A model generated the notes under the pieces. The model was given only the letters and a program-made list of their open reading frames with translations, made no database searches and was not told the DNA's origin. Below are positions 50,517-58,805 of a stretch of 64,000 bases of DNA, one piece after another. The DNA lies in NCBI RefSeq assembly GCF_004118375.1, contig NZ_SDHX01000001.1, forward strand, positions 2,731,693 to 2,795,692, given 5' to 3'. The position numbers were made by a program, and so were the translations under genes. Within the stretch, counting starts at the first letter, position 1; every line of letters starts with the position of its first letter. Origin of the DNA: Oleiharenicola lentus (GTDB lineage: Bacteria > Verrucomicrobiota > Verrucomicrobiia > Opitutales > Opitutaceae).

Positions 50517-52105
50517 CAGAGATTGACGACCTGAGCCTGTTTGATGGCCCGATGGCTGGTCAACTCCTTAACCGTCGCTTCCGTGGGAACGCTGTCGAGA
50601 TTGAGCACGCAGAGCGCGGTGCCGCCGGCGTTGTTACGGCTCAGCGACATGGCGGCGATGTTCACCTTCTCGCGGCCGAGCAGGGTGCCGACCATGCCGA
50701 TGATGCCCGGCTCGTCGTGGTTCACATAGACGAGCAACGCGCCCTTCGGCTCGGCCTCGATCTCGCGGCCGTTGAGGGCCACGATGCGCGGGCTGTTGCC
50801 CTTGCCGAGGAGCGTGCCGGCGGCCGAGAAAACCTCGCCACCTGCGGTGACCGCCTCGACCAGCATCAGCTCGGTGTAGTCGGTCTCGGCGTTGGACTTC
50901 ACGACCTCGGCCTGCACGCCGAGGCGCTCGAGCACCACGGGGGCGTTGATGAAGTTCAGGCTCTCGCTGCTGATGCGGCTGAGGAAGCCGCGCTGCACGG
51001 CGCGCGTGACGGGGTTGGCGTCGAGCTCGACGATCTTGCCAAAGTAGGTGATGCGGAGCTTCTCGACGCGGTCGGTGGCCAGCTGCTGCACCAGCGTGCC
51101 GAGCTTGCCGCCAAGTTCGAGGTAAGGCCCGATGAGCTTGAGGGTCGCGGCGTCGAGCGAGGGCATGTTGACGGCGTTGCGGATGACGCCGCCGGCGAGC
51201 ACGTCGGCGATCTGCTCGGCGACCTCCACGCCCACGGCGTCCTGCGCTTCGGCGGTCGAGGCACCGAGGTGCGGCGTGAGGGAAACGTTGGGGAACTTGC
51301 GCAGCTCGTGGTCGGCAGCAAGCGGCTCCTCCTCGAACACATCGAGGCCGGCGGCGGCGACGTGGCCGGACTTGAGCGCGGCCACAAGGGCGGCCTCCTT
51401 GATGATGCCGCCGCGGGCGCAGTTGAAGAGGCGAACGCCCTTCTTGCACTTTGCCAAGGCGGCCTCGTCGATCATGTATTGGGTCTGCTCGGTCAGCGGC
51501 ATATGGACCGTGATGTAGTCCGCCTGCTTGAGCAGGTCGTCGAGCGATACGGCCTCGATCTGCATGGCCTTGGCGCGACTCGGGGCGAGATAGGGATCAT
51601 AGGCCACAACGGTCATGCCGAAGGCCTGCGCGCGCTTGGCGACCTCGGCGCCGATGCGGCCGAGACCGATGACACCGAGCGTCTTCTTGAACAGCTCGAT
51701 GCCCGAGAAGCTCTTGCGGTCCCACTTGCCGTCGCGCATGGACTGCGCGGCCTGGGGCACCGGACGGGCGCCGCACAGGATGTGGGTGAAGGTCAGCTCG
51801 GCGGTGGCAATCGTGTTGCCCGAGGGCGTGTTCATCACGATCACGCCACGCTCGGTGGCGGCATCGACGTCCACGTTGTCCACGCCCACGCCGGCGCGGC
51901 CCACGACCTTCAGCAGCGGCGCGGCGGCGATGACCTCGGCCGTGATCTTGGTCTCCGAGCGGACCGCGATCGCCTGCACATCCTTCACCAACTCCAGCAC
52001 CTTGGCCGGGGAAGAGCCGTATGCCTCGACTACTTCAAAGCCTTTCTGCGCACGCAGGAAGGCAACGCCCTTGGGTGAGATCTTGTCGGCAACGAGGATT
52101 TTCAT
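50516..52105 (-). CDS. serA: D-3-phosphoglycerate dehydrogenase, long form
   Basis: The 529-residue enzyme oxidises 3-phosphoglycerate at the start of serine synthesis. The NAD-binding motif GLGRIG is at 147-152, the substrate site RAGVGVDNVD at 70-79, and catalytic Arg in FNCARGGII, then Glu and His (PHLGAST) follow. An intervening ASB domain (LDAATLKLIGPYLELGGKLG, cited by its ends) and a C-terminal ACT domain (HDEPGIIGMVGTLLG) make this the type regulated by serine in many bacteria. It is coupled to plsY by a one-base overlap. The upstream leader (52106-52343) is 238 bases and shows no recognised riboswitch. Confidence 0.97.
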   Translation of the reverse strand: MKILVADKISPKGVAFLRAQKGFEVVEAYGSSPAKVLELVKDVQAIAVRSETKITAEVIAAAPLLKVVGRAGVGVDNVDVDAATERGVIVMNTPSGNTIATAELTFTHILCGARPVPQAAQSMRDGKWDRKSFSGIELFKKTLGVIGLGRIGAEVAKRAQAFGMTVVAYDPYLAPSRAKAMQIEAVSLDDLLKQADYITVHMPLTEQTQYMIDEAALAKCKKGVRLFNCARGGIIKEAALVAALKSGHVAAAGLDVFEEEPLAADHELRKFPNVSLTPHLGASTAEAQDAVGVEVAEQIADVLAGGVIRNAVNMPSLDAATLKLIGPYLELGGKLGTLVQQLATDRVEKLRITYFGKIVELDANPVTRAVQRGFLSRISSESLNFINAPVVLERLGVQAEVVKSNAETDYTELMLVEAVTAGGEVFSAAGTLLGKGNSPRIVALNGREIEAEPKGALLVYVNHDEPGIIGMVGTLLGREKVNIAAMSLSRNNAGGTALCVLNLDSVPTEATVKELTSHRAIKQAQVVNL

Positions 52106-52343
52106 GGGAAAGGGTCAGGTAAGCAGACCCCCCGCCCAAAATGCAACCTTCCAGACAATCCAGACAGTTAGCCTCCGGGGGTTATGACGCGGCCCCCAAC
52201 AGGAAACGCGGGGAGACCAGTTCACTGCCACTGAGGATAATTGTCGCGGTGAACCCATGGGCAACCCGCTTGCAGGCGCACTCCTTGAAGAGCGCCCACA
52301 CACTGCTGTGCATCTGGTTGCAATACCCCGGCTTGGACGCCTC

Positions 52344-53399
52344 TCAGGCCGCCAATGTCGGATAGTCGGTGTAACCCCGCGCAGTGCCGCCGTAAAACGT
52401 GCCGTTATCCGGCTCGTTCAAGGGTGCGCCGATCTTCAGGCGATGCGGCAGATCGGGGTTGGCGATGAACAATTTGCCCCAAGCCACGGCATCCGCCTCT
52501 CCCGCCGCGAGCACCTGCGCTGCCGTTGCGGCAGTTAAACCCTGGTTCGCGATGTAAACCCCACCAAAAGCACGCTTCAGTCCCGGACCCAGACGCGGCA
52601 AATCGAGCGATTCGCGGGCACACAGGAAGGCGATCTTGCGCCGCCCGAGTTCACGCGCGAGGTAGCCGAACGTCGCGGCCGGGTCGCTGTCGCCCATGTC
52701 ATGCGAGTCGCCGCGCGGGGCGAGATGATACCCCACCCTATCCGCCCCCCATACGCTGATCGCGGCGTCGGTGACCTCGAGCGCGAGACGCGCACGATTC
52801 TCGACGGGGCCGCCGTAGTCATCCGTGCGATGGTTCGTGCGGTCCTGCAGGAACTGGTCGAGCAGGTAGCCGTTGGCCCCGTGGATCTCGACGCCGTCGA
52901 AGCCGGCGCGCAGGGCATTATCCGCTCCGCGCCGGTAAGCCGCCACGATGCCCGCGAGTTCGGACAACTCCAGCGCCCGCGGGGTGACATACGGCTTGAT
53001 TGGCCGGACCTGGCTGACGTGTCCGGAAGGCGCAATCGCGCTCGGAGCGACGGGCAACGCACCATTCAAATAGATCGGGTCCGAGATCCGGCCGACGTGC
53101 CACAATTGAAGCAGGATGCGTCCACCCGCCTCATGCACCGCCGCCGTGACTTTCTTCCAACCCGCCAACTGTTCCTCCGACCAGATGCCCGGCGTGTCGG
53201 GATAACCCACGCCCATCGGATCCACCGCGGTCGCCTCGCTCAGGATGAAACCGGCCGACGCGCGCTGGACGTAGTATTCGGCCATAAGCTCGGTGGGCAC
53301 CCGTCCGGCACCCGCGCGGCAGCGGGTGAGCGGGGCCATGATAACGCGATTCGGCAGCGACCATGCGCCGACCTTCAAGGGCTGATGCAGAAGTGACAT
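52344..53399 (-). CDS. Old Yellow Enzyme family alkene reductase
   Basis: This 351-residue FMN enzyme reduces activated C=C bonds, nitro esters or quinones with NAD(P)H. The start FHxPL-like LLHQPLKVGAWSLPNRVIMAPLTRCRA (cited in part as LPNRVIMAPLTRCRA), the GGRILLQLWHVGR strand, the active-site pair in EIHGANGYLLDQF and the DDYGGPVENRARL loop are all typical. The FMN-phosphate segment near the end reads ANPDLPHRL. It resembles NemA/YqjM-class classical OYEs; the symbol is withheld as function varies. It stands alone, divergent from the SGNH hydrolase gene, with no adjacent TetR-type repressor. Confidence 0.93.
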   Translation of the reverse strand: MSLLHQPLKVGAWSLPNRVIMAPLTRCRAGAGRVPTELMAEYYVQRASAGFILSEATAVDPMGVGYPDTPGIWSEEQLAGWKKVTAAVHEAGGRILLQLWHVGRISDPIYLNGALPVAPSAIAPSGHVSQVRPIKPYVTPRALELSELAGIVAAYRRGADNALRAGFDGVEIHGANGYLLDQFLQDRTNHRTDDYGGPVENRARLALEVTDAAISVWGADRVGYHLAPRGDSHDMGDSDPAATFGYLARELGRRKIAFLCARESLDLPRLGPGLKRAFGGVYIANQGLTAATAAQVLAAGEADAVAWGKLFIANPDLPHRLKIGAPLNEPDNGTFYGGTARGYTDYPTLAA

Positions 53400-53536
53400 G
53401 CGGGCGATGTAACCAGACCGACAGGTTTCGCAAACGGAGCGGAAGAACCAGGATGCGATTTTAGTCTGATTCGCCCAAGAAGATGAGGACTCGAACGGAA
53501 CTTACCAAGGTGCGGTTGTCATCGAACGTCCCTACC

Positions 53537-53614
53537 GTCATCCTGAGCCGCGCGAAGGATCCAGCTGCATAACCGTCACCAGACATTATCTTGGATCACT
53601 TCGTTCAGGATGAC
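53537..53614. repeat. REP-like inverted repeat (gtcatcctgagc family)
   Basis: The left arm is 53537-53563 (gtcatcctgagccgcgcg, then aaggatcca). The right arm is 53592-53614 (tggatcacttcgttcaggat, then gac). It is the same family as the element before mfd. It lies in the divergent gap between the OYE and SGNH genes. Confidence 0.8.
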
Positions 53615-53729
53615 AATTTCGAGGATTTAAGGGGTCTGAAGTCACACCCCAATGCGTAGCGGCGTCTTCTCCGACCTTCTGCGCTGCTCCCCGGTTGCAC
53701 CCACGCGATTCTGGTATTTGCTGACAGCC

Positions 53730-54404
53730 GTGAAACACCCCGTCCTGCCCCGCCTGCTTCTCCACTTCACGCTGCTCTCCACTTTGCTCGCCCTGTTCGC
53801 GTCCGCCGCGCCCGAGGCCTGGCTCAAGGAAATCGACGCGCTCACCGCCCACGACGCCACCCAGCCTCCGGCCAAGGGCGGCGTCGTCTTTGTGGGCAGT
53901 TCGTCCATCCGTCTGTGGAAAACACTGGCCGAGGATTTTCCCGGCGTCCCGGTGATCAATCGCGGGTTTGGCGGGTCCGAGTTGGCCGACAGCGTTTTCT
54001 ACCTCGATCGCGTCGTGCTGCCCTACCAGCCGCGACGTGTGGTCGTGTTCGCCGGGACTAATGACCTCAAGAACGGCAGGACGCCCGAGGCGGTCGCCGC
54101 CGACTTCAAGGCTTTCCGCACCAGGCTGCACGCCGCGCTGCCCGAGGCGAAGCTGCTCTACCTTTCCATCACGCTCGCGCCCTCACGGGCCAATATCCAT
54201 GACGCCATGCGCAAGGCCAACCGGCTCATCGCCGCCGACTGCGCCACCGACCCGCGCTGCACCTTCGTGGACATCAACACGCCAATGGCCGGCGACAAAC
54301 CCGCCCCCGGTCCGGAACTGTTCGTCGAGGACCAGCTGCACCTCAACCCCGCCGGCTACGCCATCTGGACCAAGGTCCTCGCGCCGCATATCACGGCCAA
54401 GTAA
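53730..54404 (+). CDS. SGNH/GDSL-type hydrolase, exported
   Basis: GTG 53730 is preferred because it gives a leader (LLLHFTLLSTLLALFAS, cut near AAPEA); ATG 53652 is also in frame and would add 26 residues before it. The protein of about 224 residues has the SGNH blocks: GSSSIRLW with the Ser nucleophile, NRGFGGSEL with Gly, FAGTNDLKNG with Asn, and DQLHLNPAGY with the Asp-x-x-His pair. Such enzymes are acyl or acetyl esterases acting on sugars or lipids; the exact substrate is unknown. The 3' side leads into a low-complexity pyrimidine tract. Confidence 0.88.
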   Translation: MKHPVLPRLLLHFTLLSTLLALFASAAPEAWLKEIDALTAHDATQPPAKGGVVFVGSSSIRLWKTLAEDFPGVPVINRGFGGSELADSVFYLDRVVLPYQPRRVVVFAGTNDLKNGRTPEAVAADFKAFRTRLHAALPEAKLLYLSITLAPSRANIHDAMRKANRLIAADCATDPRCTFVDINTPMAGDKPAPGPELFVEDQLHLNPAGYAIWTKVLAPHITAK

Positions 54405-54410
54405 GTGTTA

Positions 54411-54507
54411 GGTCGGAAGAGCTTCTTCTGCTTCTCTGACTTCTTCTTTCCTCCTTCTTAATTCTTCCTTTCCCCGGTTTCCGTGTCTTCTGTGTTTTCC
54501 GTGGGCA
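54411..54507. repeat. Low-complexity word tract before the HD hydrolase gene
   Basis: Two word types occur in turn. First come cttcttctgcttctctgacttcttctttcctcc and similar pyrimidine words. Then comes ttccgtgtcttctgtgttttccgtgggcaac, in which a g-t-g-t word recurs. The putative GTG starts of the next gene (54483, 54492, 54501) all lie inside the second word set. Confidence 0.6.
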
Positions 54508-55127
54508 ACCCATCATCCCTCTCCCCCGCCGAACGTTTCCGCCGTCAGATCGCCTTCATCACCGAAGTGGACAAGCTGAAGGAGATTTTTCGGCAGACCA
54601 TCCTCACGCAGAGCCGCCGCGCCGAAAACAGCGCCGAACACTCCTGGCACTTCGCGCTCATGATCATCGTGCTCGCGGAGCATTCCAACCACCAGCCGCT
54701 CGACGTGCTGCGCATCCTCAAGATGGTGCTCATCCACGACCTCGTGGAAATCGACGCCGGTGACACCTTTGCCTACGACACGAAAAACATGGCCGACCAG
54801 CACGCGCGCGAGGCCCGCGCCGCCGACCGGATCTTCGGCCTGCTGCCGCCGGACCAAACCGCGGAGTTTCGCGCGTTGTGGGACGAGTTTGAAGCGCGGG
54901 CGACTCCCGAGGCACGCTTCGCCGCCGCCTGCGACCGGTTTCACCCGATGCTGCTCAACTGCCTCACCGACGGCCACGCTTGGCAGAAGCACGGCGTCAC
55001 CCACGACCGCGTCCGCGCCCGCAACGCCCACGTCGCCGAAGGTTCTACCGCGATCTGGGAATACGCCGTGAAGATGATCGACGACGCCGTCGCCAAGGGC
55101 CACCTCGCCCCGGGTCCGAAATCTTGA
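54483..55127 (+). CDS. HD-domain phosphohydrolase (HDDC2/YfbR-like)
   Basis: The product of about 214 residues has an HD fold with metal ligands in ENSAEHSWHFALM, HDLVEIDAGD (His-Asp pair near residue 87) and a downstream AACDRFHPMLLN. This is the HDDC2/YfbR family of 5'-deoxynucleotidases, which hydrolyse nucleoside monophosphates. No ATG precedes the conserved SLSPAERFRRQ region; the available starts are GTG codons inside the upstream repeat tract, so the first 9 or so residues may be repeat-derived. It is a single gene between the SGNH and GH2 genes. Confidence 0.88.
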   Translation: MSSVFSVGNPSSLSPAERFRRQIAFITEVDKLKEIFRQTILTQSRRAENSAEHSWHFALMIIVLAEHSNHQPLDVLRILKMVLIHDLVEIDAGDTFAYDTKNMADQHAREARAADRIFGLLPPDQTAEFRALWDEFEARATPEARFAAACDRFHPMLLNCLTDGHAWQKHGVTHDRVRARNAHVAEGSTAIWEYAVKMIDDAVAKGHLAPGPKS

Positions 55128-55130
55128 GGT

Positions 55131-55180
55131 GGAGGGTCGGTCTCCGCACCGACCGCGGCTGGCCCGGCAGCCAGCCCTCC
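55131..55180. repeat. Palindromic repeat (ggtctccgcaccgacc module)
   Basis: ggtcggt/accgacc forms a 7-base stem at 55135-55154. It is followed by ggctggc...gccagcc at 55157-55175 and ccctcc. The first module recurs at 57951 and, reversed, at 34105. Confidence 0.8.
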
Positions 55181-55286
55181 TGAAATTCCCCGCAAAATCC
55201 GGGCAGCAAAAGCCAGCGGACGGCATGCCGGTGGCCTCGCCACTTCGCTCCCACGCGGCCAGACTTGGAGCATCCCCCTCCCCGCC

Positions 55287-57944
55287 ATGCGCACGCCCCT
55301 GATCCTCGTCGCCCTGTTCGCCCTGATTTCGCTCCGTGTTATCGCCGCCAGCCCTGAGCCTGTCGAACGGGCCGACGCCCCGCCCCGTGAGCGCGTCTCC
55401 TTTAACGACGGCTGGCTCTTCAGCCGCACCGACGCCGAATGGGTGCTCGGTCAGCTCGACTACGCCTACTCCAAACCTTGGCTCCTCGCCTCCGCGGCCG
55501 ATCTCTTCGGTCCCACCAGCCCGCGGATCACTCAGCCCCGCGGCAACTTCGGCGGACACTTCACGCACACCCAGCCCGGTTTCGACGACAGCGACTGGCG
55601 CAAACTCAACCTCCCGCACGACTGGGGCATCGAGGGCGCCTTCAAGCAGGAATACCCCGGCGACACCGGCAAGCTCCCGTGGTGGGGTGTCGCGTGGTAT
55701 CGCAAGCACTTCGACGTGCCCGCCAGCGATGCAGGCCGCCGGCTCGTTCTCGAGATTGACGGCGCCATGGCCCACTCGCTCGTCTGGCTCAACGGGCACT
55801 TCGTCGGCGGCTGGCCCTACGGCTACACCTCCTACCAGCTCGACCTCACCCCGTTCGTTAAACCCGGCGAAAAAAACGTCATCGCCATCCGCCTCGACAA
55901 CCCGACCGAATCCTCGCGCTGGTATCCCGGCGGTGGCCTCTACCGCAACGTCTGGCTCACCAAGACCGGCCCCATCCACGTCGCCCATTGGGGCACCGTC
56001 GTCACCACTCCTAAGATCACAGCCGACGCCGCACACGTGAGCGTGCAGGTCATCACCGACAACGACTCCGCGGCGAAGGCCAGCCTGAGCATCGCCACCG
56101 AAGTCTTCGCCCTCGATGCCAGCGACCGCAAATCCTCCGCCCCAGCCGCCACTGGCGCTCCGGTTTCGGTCGGCATCGAACCCGGCCGACAGGCCTCGGC
56201 CACGCAGTCGCTGGTCGTGACGCAACCCAAGCTCTGGAGCGTGAGCGCACCACACCGCTACGTCGCCGTTACCACCATCAGCCAGGACGGCCGCGTTGTG
56301 GACCGTATCGAGACGCCCTTCGGCATCCGCAGCATCGCCTTCGACGCCGACCGCGGCTTGCTGCTCAACGGCGAGGTCGTGCCGATCCGCGGCGTATGCA
56401 ATCACCACGACCTCGGCGCGCTCGGCACCGCGATCAACGTCCGCGCGCTGGAGCGCCAGCTGGAGATTCTCCGTGCCATGGGTTGCAACGCCATCCGCAC
56501 CAGCCACAACCCGCCCGCACCCGAGCTGCTCGACCTGTGCGACAAGCTAGGCTTCCTCGTGATGGACGAAGCCTTCGACTGCTGGGGCAAGGGCAAGAAC
56601 CGTCAGGACTACCACGTCCAGTTCCCCGACTGGCACGAAGCCGACCTCCGCGCGCTCGTGCGCCGGGACCGCAACCACCCGAGCGTCATCCTCTGGAGCA
56701 TCGGCAACGAAGTGATCGAGCAGTGGTGGGCCGACGGCCAGGAAGGCTGGAAACTTGCCGCCCGCCTCGCCGGCATCATGCGCGAGGAGGACCGCACGCG
56801 CCCCGTCAGCGCCGGCTTCAACGGCGAGATCAGCGGCTACAACGGCTTCCAGCATGTGCTCGACGCCATCGGCTACAACTACCGCATCAACGAATACGCC
56901 CGCTTCAGACAGATCAACCCGACCGTCCCGCTCTTCGGCGCCGAGACCGCGTCCGCCCTGAGCTCGCGCGGCGTGTACTTCTTCCCGATCAGCGACAACA
57001 AGATCGACCCCGCCAGCCGCGCCGACTTCCAGGTGAGCAGCTACGATCTCTACGCGGCACCCTGGGCCACGCCGCCCGATGTCGAGTGGCGCGCGGCCGA
57101 CGCCGTGCCCGGCTACGCGGGCGAGTTCGTGTGGACCGGCTTCGACTACCTCGGCGAACCGACCCCCTACAACGCTGACCTCACCAACCTGCTCAACTTC
57201 TCCGACCCCGCCGAAAAGGAACGCCAGAAGAAGCAACTGGAGGAGCTCGGCCGCATCCCGACGCCGTCGCGCAGTTCCTACTTCGGCATCGTGGACCTCG
57301 CCGGCTTCCCGAAGGACCGCTACTACTTCTACCAAGCCCGCTGGCGCCCCGACCTGCCGATGGCCCACCTGCTCCCACACTGGACCTGGCCCGAGCGCGT
57401 CGGCCATGTCACGCCGGTCCACGCCTACACCTCGGGCGACGAGGCCGAGCTCTGGGTCAACGGTCAGTCGCTCGGCCGCAAGAAACTCGCGAAGGGCGAA
57501 TACCGGCTGCGCTGGGACGACGTGAAATACGCCCCTGGTGAAGTCCGGCTGGTCGCCTACAAGGCCGGCGCCAAATGGGCCGAAACCGTGCAACGCACCG
57601 CCGGTCCCGCCGCGAGGCTGAAGCTCATGCCTGACCGCCGCGAGATCACCGCCGACGGTAAGGACCTCTCATTCGTCACCGTGCGTATCGAGGACGCCGA
57701 CGGCGTGCTCGCCCCGCGCGCGGCCAACCGCGTGGCTTTTGCGGTCAGCGGCCCGGCCGAGATCATCGCCACCGACAACGGTGACCCGACGAGCTTTGAG
57801 TCGTTCCAGTCCAAGGAGCGCGCCGCCTTCAACGGCCTGGTGCTGGTCGTGATCCGCACCAAGACCGGCGAGTTCGGCCCGATCACCCTCCGCGCCACTT
57901 CCCCCGGCCTCGCCCCAACCGAAGTCAGCCTCACCGCGAAGTAG
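55287..57944 (+). CDS. GH2 beta-galactosidase, exported
   Basis: The 885-residue protein has a leader (LILVALFALISLRVIAAS). GH2 landmarks follow: LNLPHDWGIEGAF and VFLNG-like LVWLNGHFVGGWPYGYT in the sugar-binding domain, GVCNHHDLGALGTAIN at the barrel entry, and RTSHNPPAPELLDLCD. The acid/base is Glu475 (WSIGNEV) and the nucleophile Glu553 (FGAETAS). C-terminal domains resemble DUF4982 and Big-type modules (NGQSLGRKKLAKGEYRLRW). It cleaves terminal beta-galactosyl residues in the periplasm. The SPEPVERADAP stretch after the leader is encoded by cctgagcctgtcgaa, a core shared with the element at 63904. It is not next to other glycan genes. Confidence 0.92.
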   Translation: MRTPLILVALFALISLRVIAASPEPVERADAPPRERVSFNDGWLFSRTDAEWVLGQLDYAYSKPWLLASAADLFGPTSPRITQPRGNFGGHFTHTQPGFDDSDWRKLNLPHDWGIEGAFKQEYPGDTGKLPWWGVAWYRKHFDVPASDAGRRLVLEIDGAMAHSLVWLNGHFVGGWPYGYTSYQLDLTPFVKPGEKNVIAIRLDNPTESSRWYPGGGLYRNVWLTKTGPIHVAHWGTVVTTPKITADAAHVSVQVITDNDSAAKASLSIATEVFALDASDRKSSAPAATGAPVSVGIEPGRQASATQSLVVTQPKLWSVSAPHRYVAVTTISQDGRVVDRIETPFGIRSIAFDADRGLLLNGEVVPIRGVCNHHDLGALGTAINVRALERQLEILRAMGCNAIRTSHNPPAPELLDLCDKLGFLVMDEAFDCWGKGKNRQDYHVQFPDWHEADLRALVRRDRNHPSVILWSIGNEVIEQWWADGQEGWKLAARLAGIMREEDRTRPVSAGFNGEISGYNGFQHVLDAIGYNYRINEYARFRQINPTVPLFGAETASALSSRGVYFFPISDNKIDPASRADFQVSSYDLYAAPWATPPDVEWRAADAVPGYAGEFVWTGFDYLGEPTPYNADLTNLLNFSDPAEKERQKKQLEELGRIPTPSRSSYFGIVDLAGFPKDRYYFYQARWRPDLPMAHLLPHWTWPERVGHVTPVHAYTSGDEAELWVNGQSLGRKKLAKGEYRLRWDDVKYAPGEVRLVAYKAGAKWAETVQRTAGPAARLKLMPDRREITADGKDLSFVTVRIEDADGVLAPRAANRVAFAVSGPAEIIATDNGDPTSFESFQSKERAAFNGLVLVVIRTKTGEFGPITLRATSPGLAPTEVSLTAK

Positions 57945-57948
57945 AGGG

Positions 57949-58083
57949 GTTCGGTCTCCGCACCGACCGACTCCCAAATGGTGGAGCCCGCGCTCTGCGC
58001 GGGCTGGCTCGATTGTAGGGTCTGCGCTTGCGCCGACCTCGGTCGCGATTGCCGAGCCAGGTCGTCGCAAGCAACGACCCTAC
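57949..58083. repeat. Composite palindromic repeat array
   Basis: Three modules lie in a row. They are tcggtctccgcaccga (57951-57966); gtggagcccgcgctctgcgcgggctggct (57981-58009, one mismatch from 33961-33989); and gattgtagggtctgcgcttg (58011-58030) whose arm pairs with caagcaacgaccctac (58068-58083). The third module is related to the element at 11791-11862. Confidence 0.88.
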
Positions 58084-58097
58084 GAAGAAGAGACTGC

Positions 58098-58244
58098 CCC
58101 GTTCCAATCCGTGCTCATCTGTGTCATCGATGGTCAACCCTGACTTGGATTTCGTGCCCCTTCGTGTATTTCGAGTCCGTCGCTGCCCTTCTCAATCTTC
58201 AGGTTTCAGGTCTCAAGTTTCAGGTTTTTCTTCCCTTTCCTCCC
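58098..58244. repeat. Word-repeat tract before the GNAT gene
   Basis: Word set 1 is ccgtgctcatctgtgtcatcgatggtcaac (58106-58137). Word set 2 is ccttcgtgtatttcgagtccgtcg. Word set 3 is caggtttcaggtctcaagtttcagg (58200-58224). The tract ends in ttttcttccctttcctccc directly before the ATG at 58245. Confidence 0.6.
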
Positions 58245-58730
58245 ATGCTCCGCGCCGCCACTTCTGCCGATGCCGCCGCCATTGCGGCGATCTACAATCA
58301 CTACGTCCTGCACACCATCGTGACCTTCGAGGAGGAGGCCGTGACCACCGACGAGATTGTCTCCCGCATCCGCGAAGTGCAGGGCGCCGGCATCCCGTGG
58401 CTGGTGTGGGAGGATAACGGCCGCGTGCTAGGCTACACCTACGCCAGCAAATGGAAGTCGCGCTGCTCGTTCCGCTACTCGCTCGAGACGACGGTCTATC
58501 TCGACCAGGACGCCACCGGCCGCGGTCTCGGTCGCAAGCTCTACACCGCCCTGATCGAGGCCCTGCGCGCCCAGAAATACCACGCCCTCATCGGCGGCAT
58601 CTCCATCCCCAACCCCGGCAGCATCGCCCTGCACGAGAAACTCGGCTTCCAAAAAATCGGCCACTTCAAGGAAGTCGGCTGGAAGTTCAACCAGTGGATC
58701 GACGTCGGATATTGGGAGCTGGTGCTGTGA
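58245..58730 (+). CDS. GNAT N-acetyltransferase, phosphinothricin-acetyltransferase-like
   Basis: ATG 58245 is the start (MLRAATSADAAAIAAIYNHYV); the frame is open through upstream repeats without coding character. This 161-residue protein is a typical Pat/YncA-type GNAT. The landmarks are IYNHYVLHTIVTFEEE, GYTYASKWKSRCSFRYSLE, the acetyl-CoA loop DATGRGLGRKLYTALIEAL (cited in part) and the C-terminal GFQKIGHFKEVGWKF. Enzymes of this branch acetylate methionine sulfoximine, phosphinothricin or amino-acid-like substrates. The natural substrate here is unknown. It is a single gene. Confidence 0.92.
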   Translation: MLRAATSADAAAIAAIYNHYVLHTIVTFEEEAVTTDEIVSRIREVQGAGIPWLVWEDNGRVLGYTYASKWKSRCSFRYSLETTVYLDQDATGRGLGRKLYTALIEALRAQKYHALIGGISIPNPGSIALHEKLGFQKIGHFKEVGWKFNQWIDVGYWELVL

Positions 58731-58805
58731 GTCCCAAGAGATAAATGGCGTTGCCGGCCGCTCGAACCCCCGCTTGGCTGGGCTGACAAGCGGGCCGCTT
58801 ACCTC

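Noticed and set aside
50552-52078. A 508-codon plus-strand open frame
   Set aside because: It is antisense to serA, and its composition (Gly/Leu/His/Asp-rich) shows no domain.
54513-56507. A 664-codon minus-strand open frame
   Set aside because: It spans two real plus-strand genes and a repeat, with no family features.
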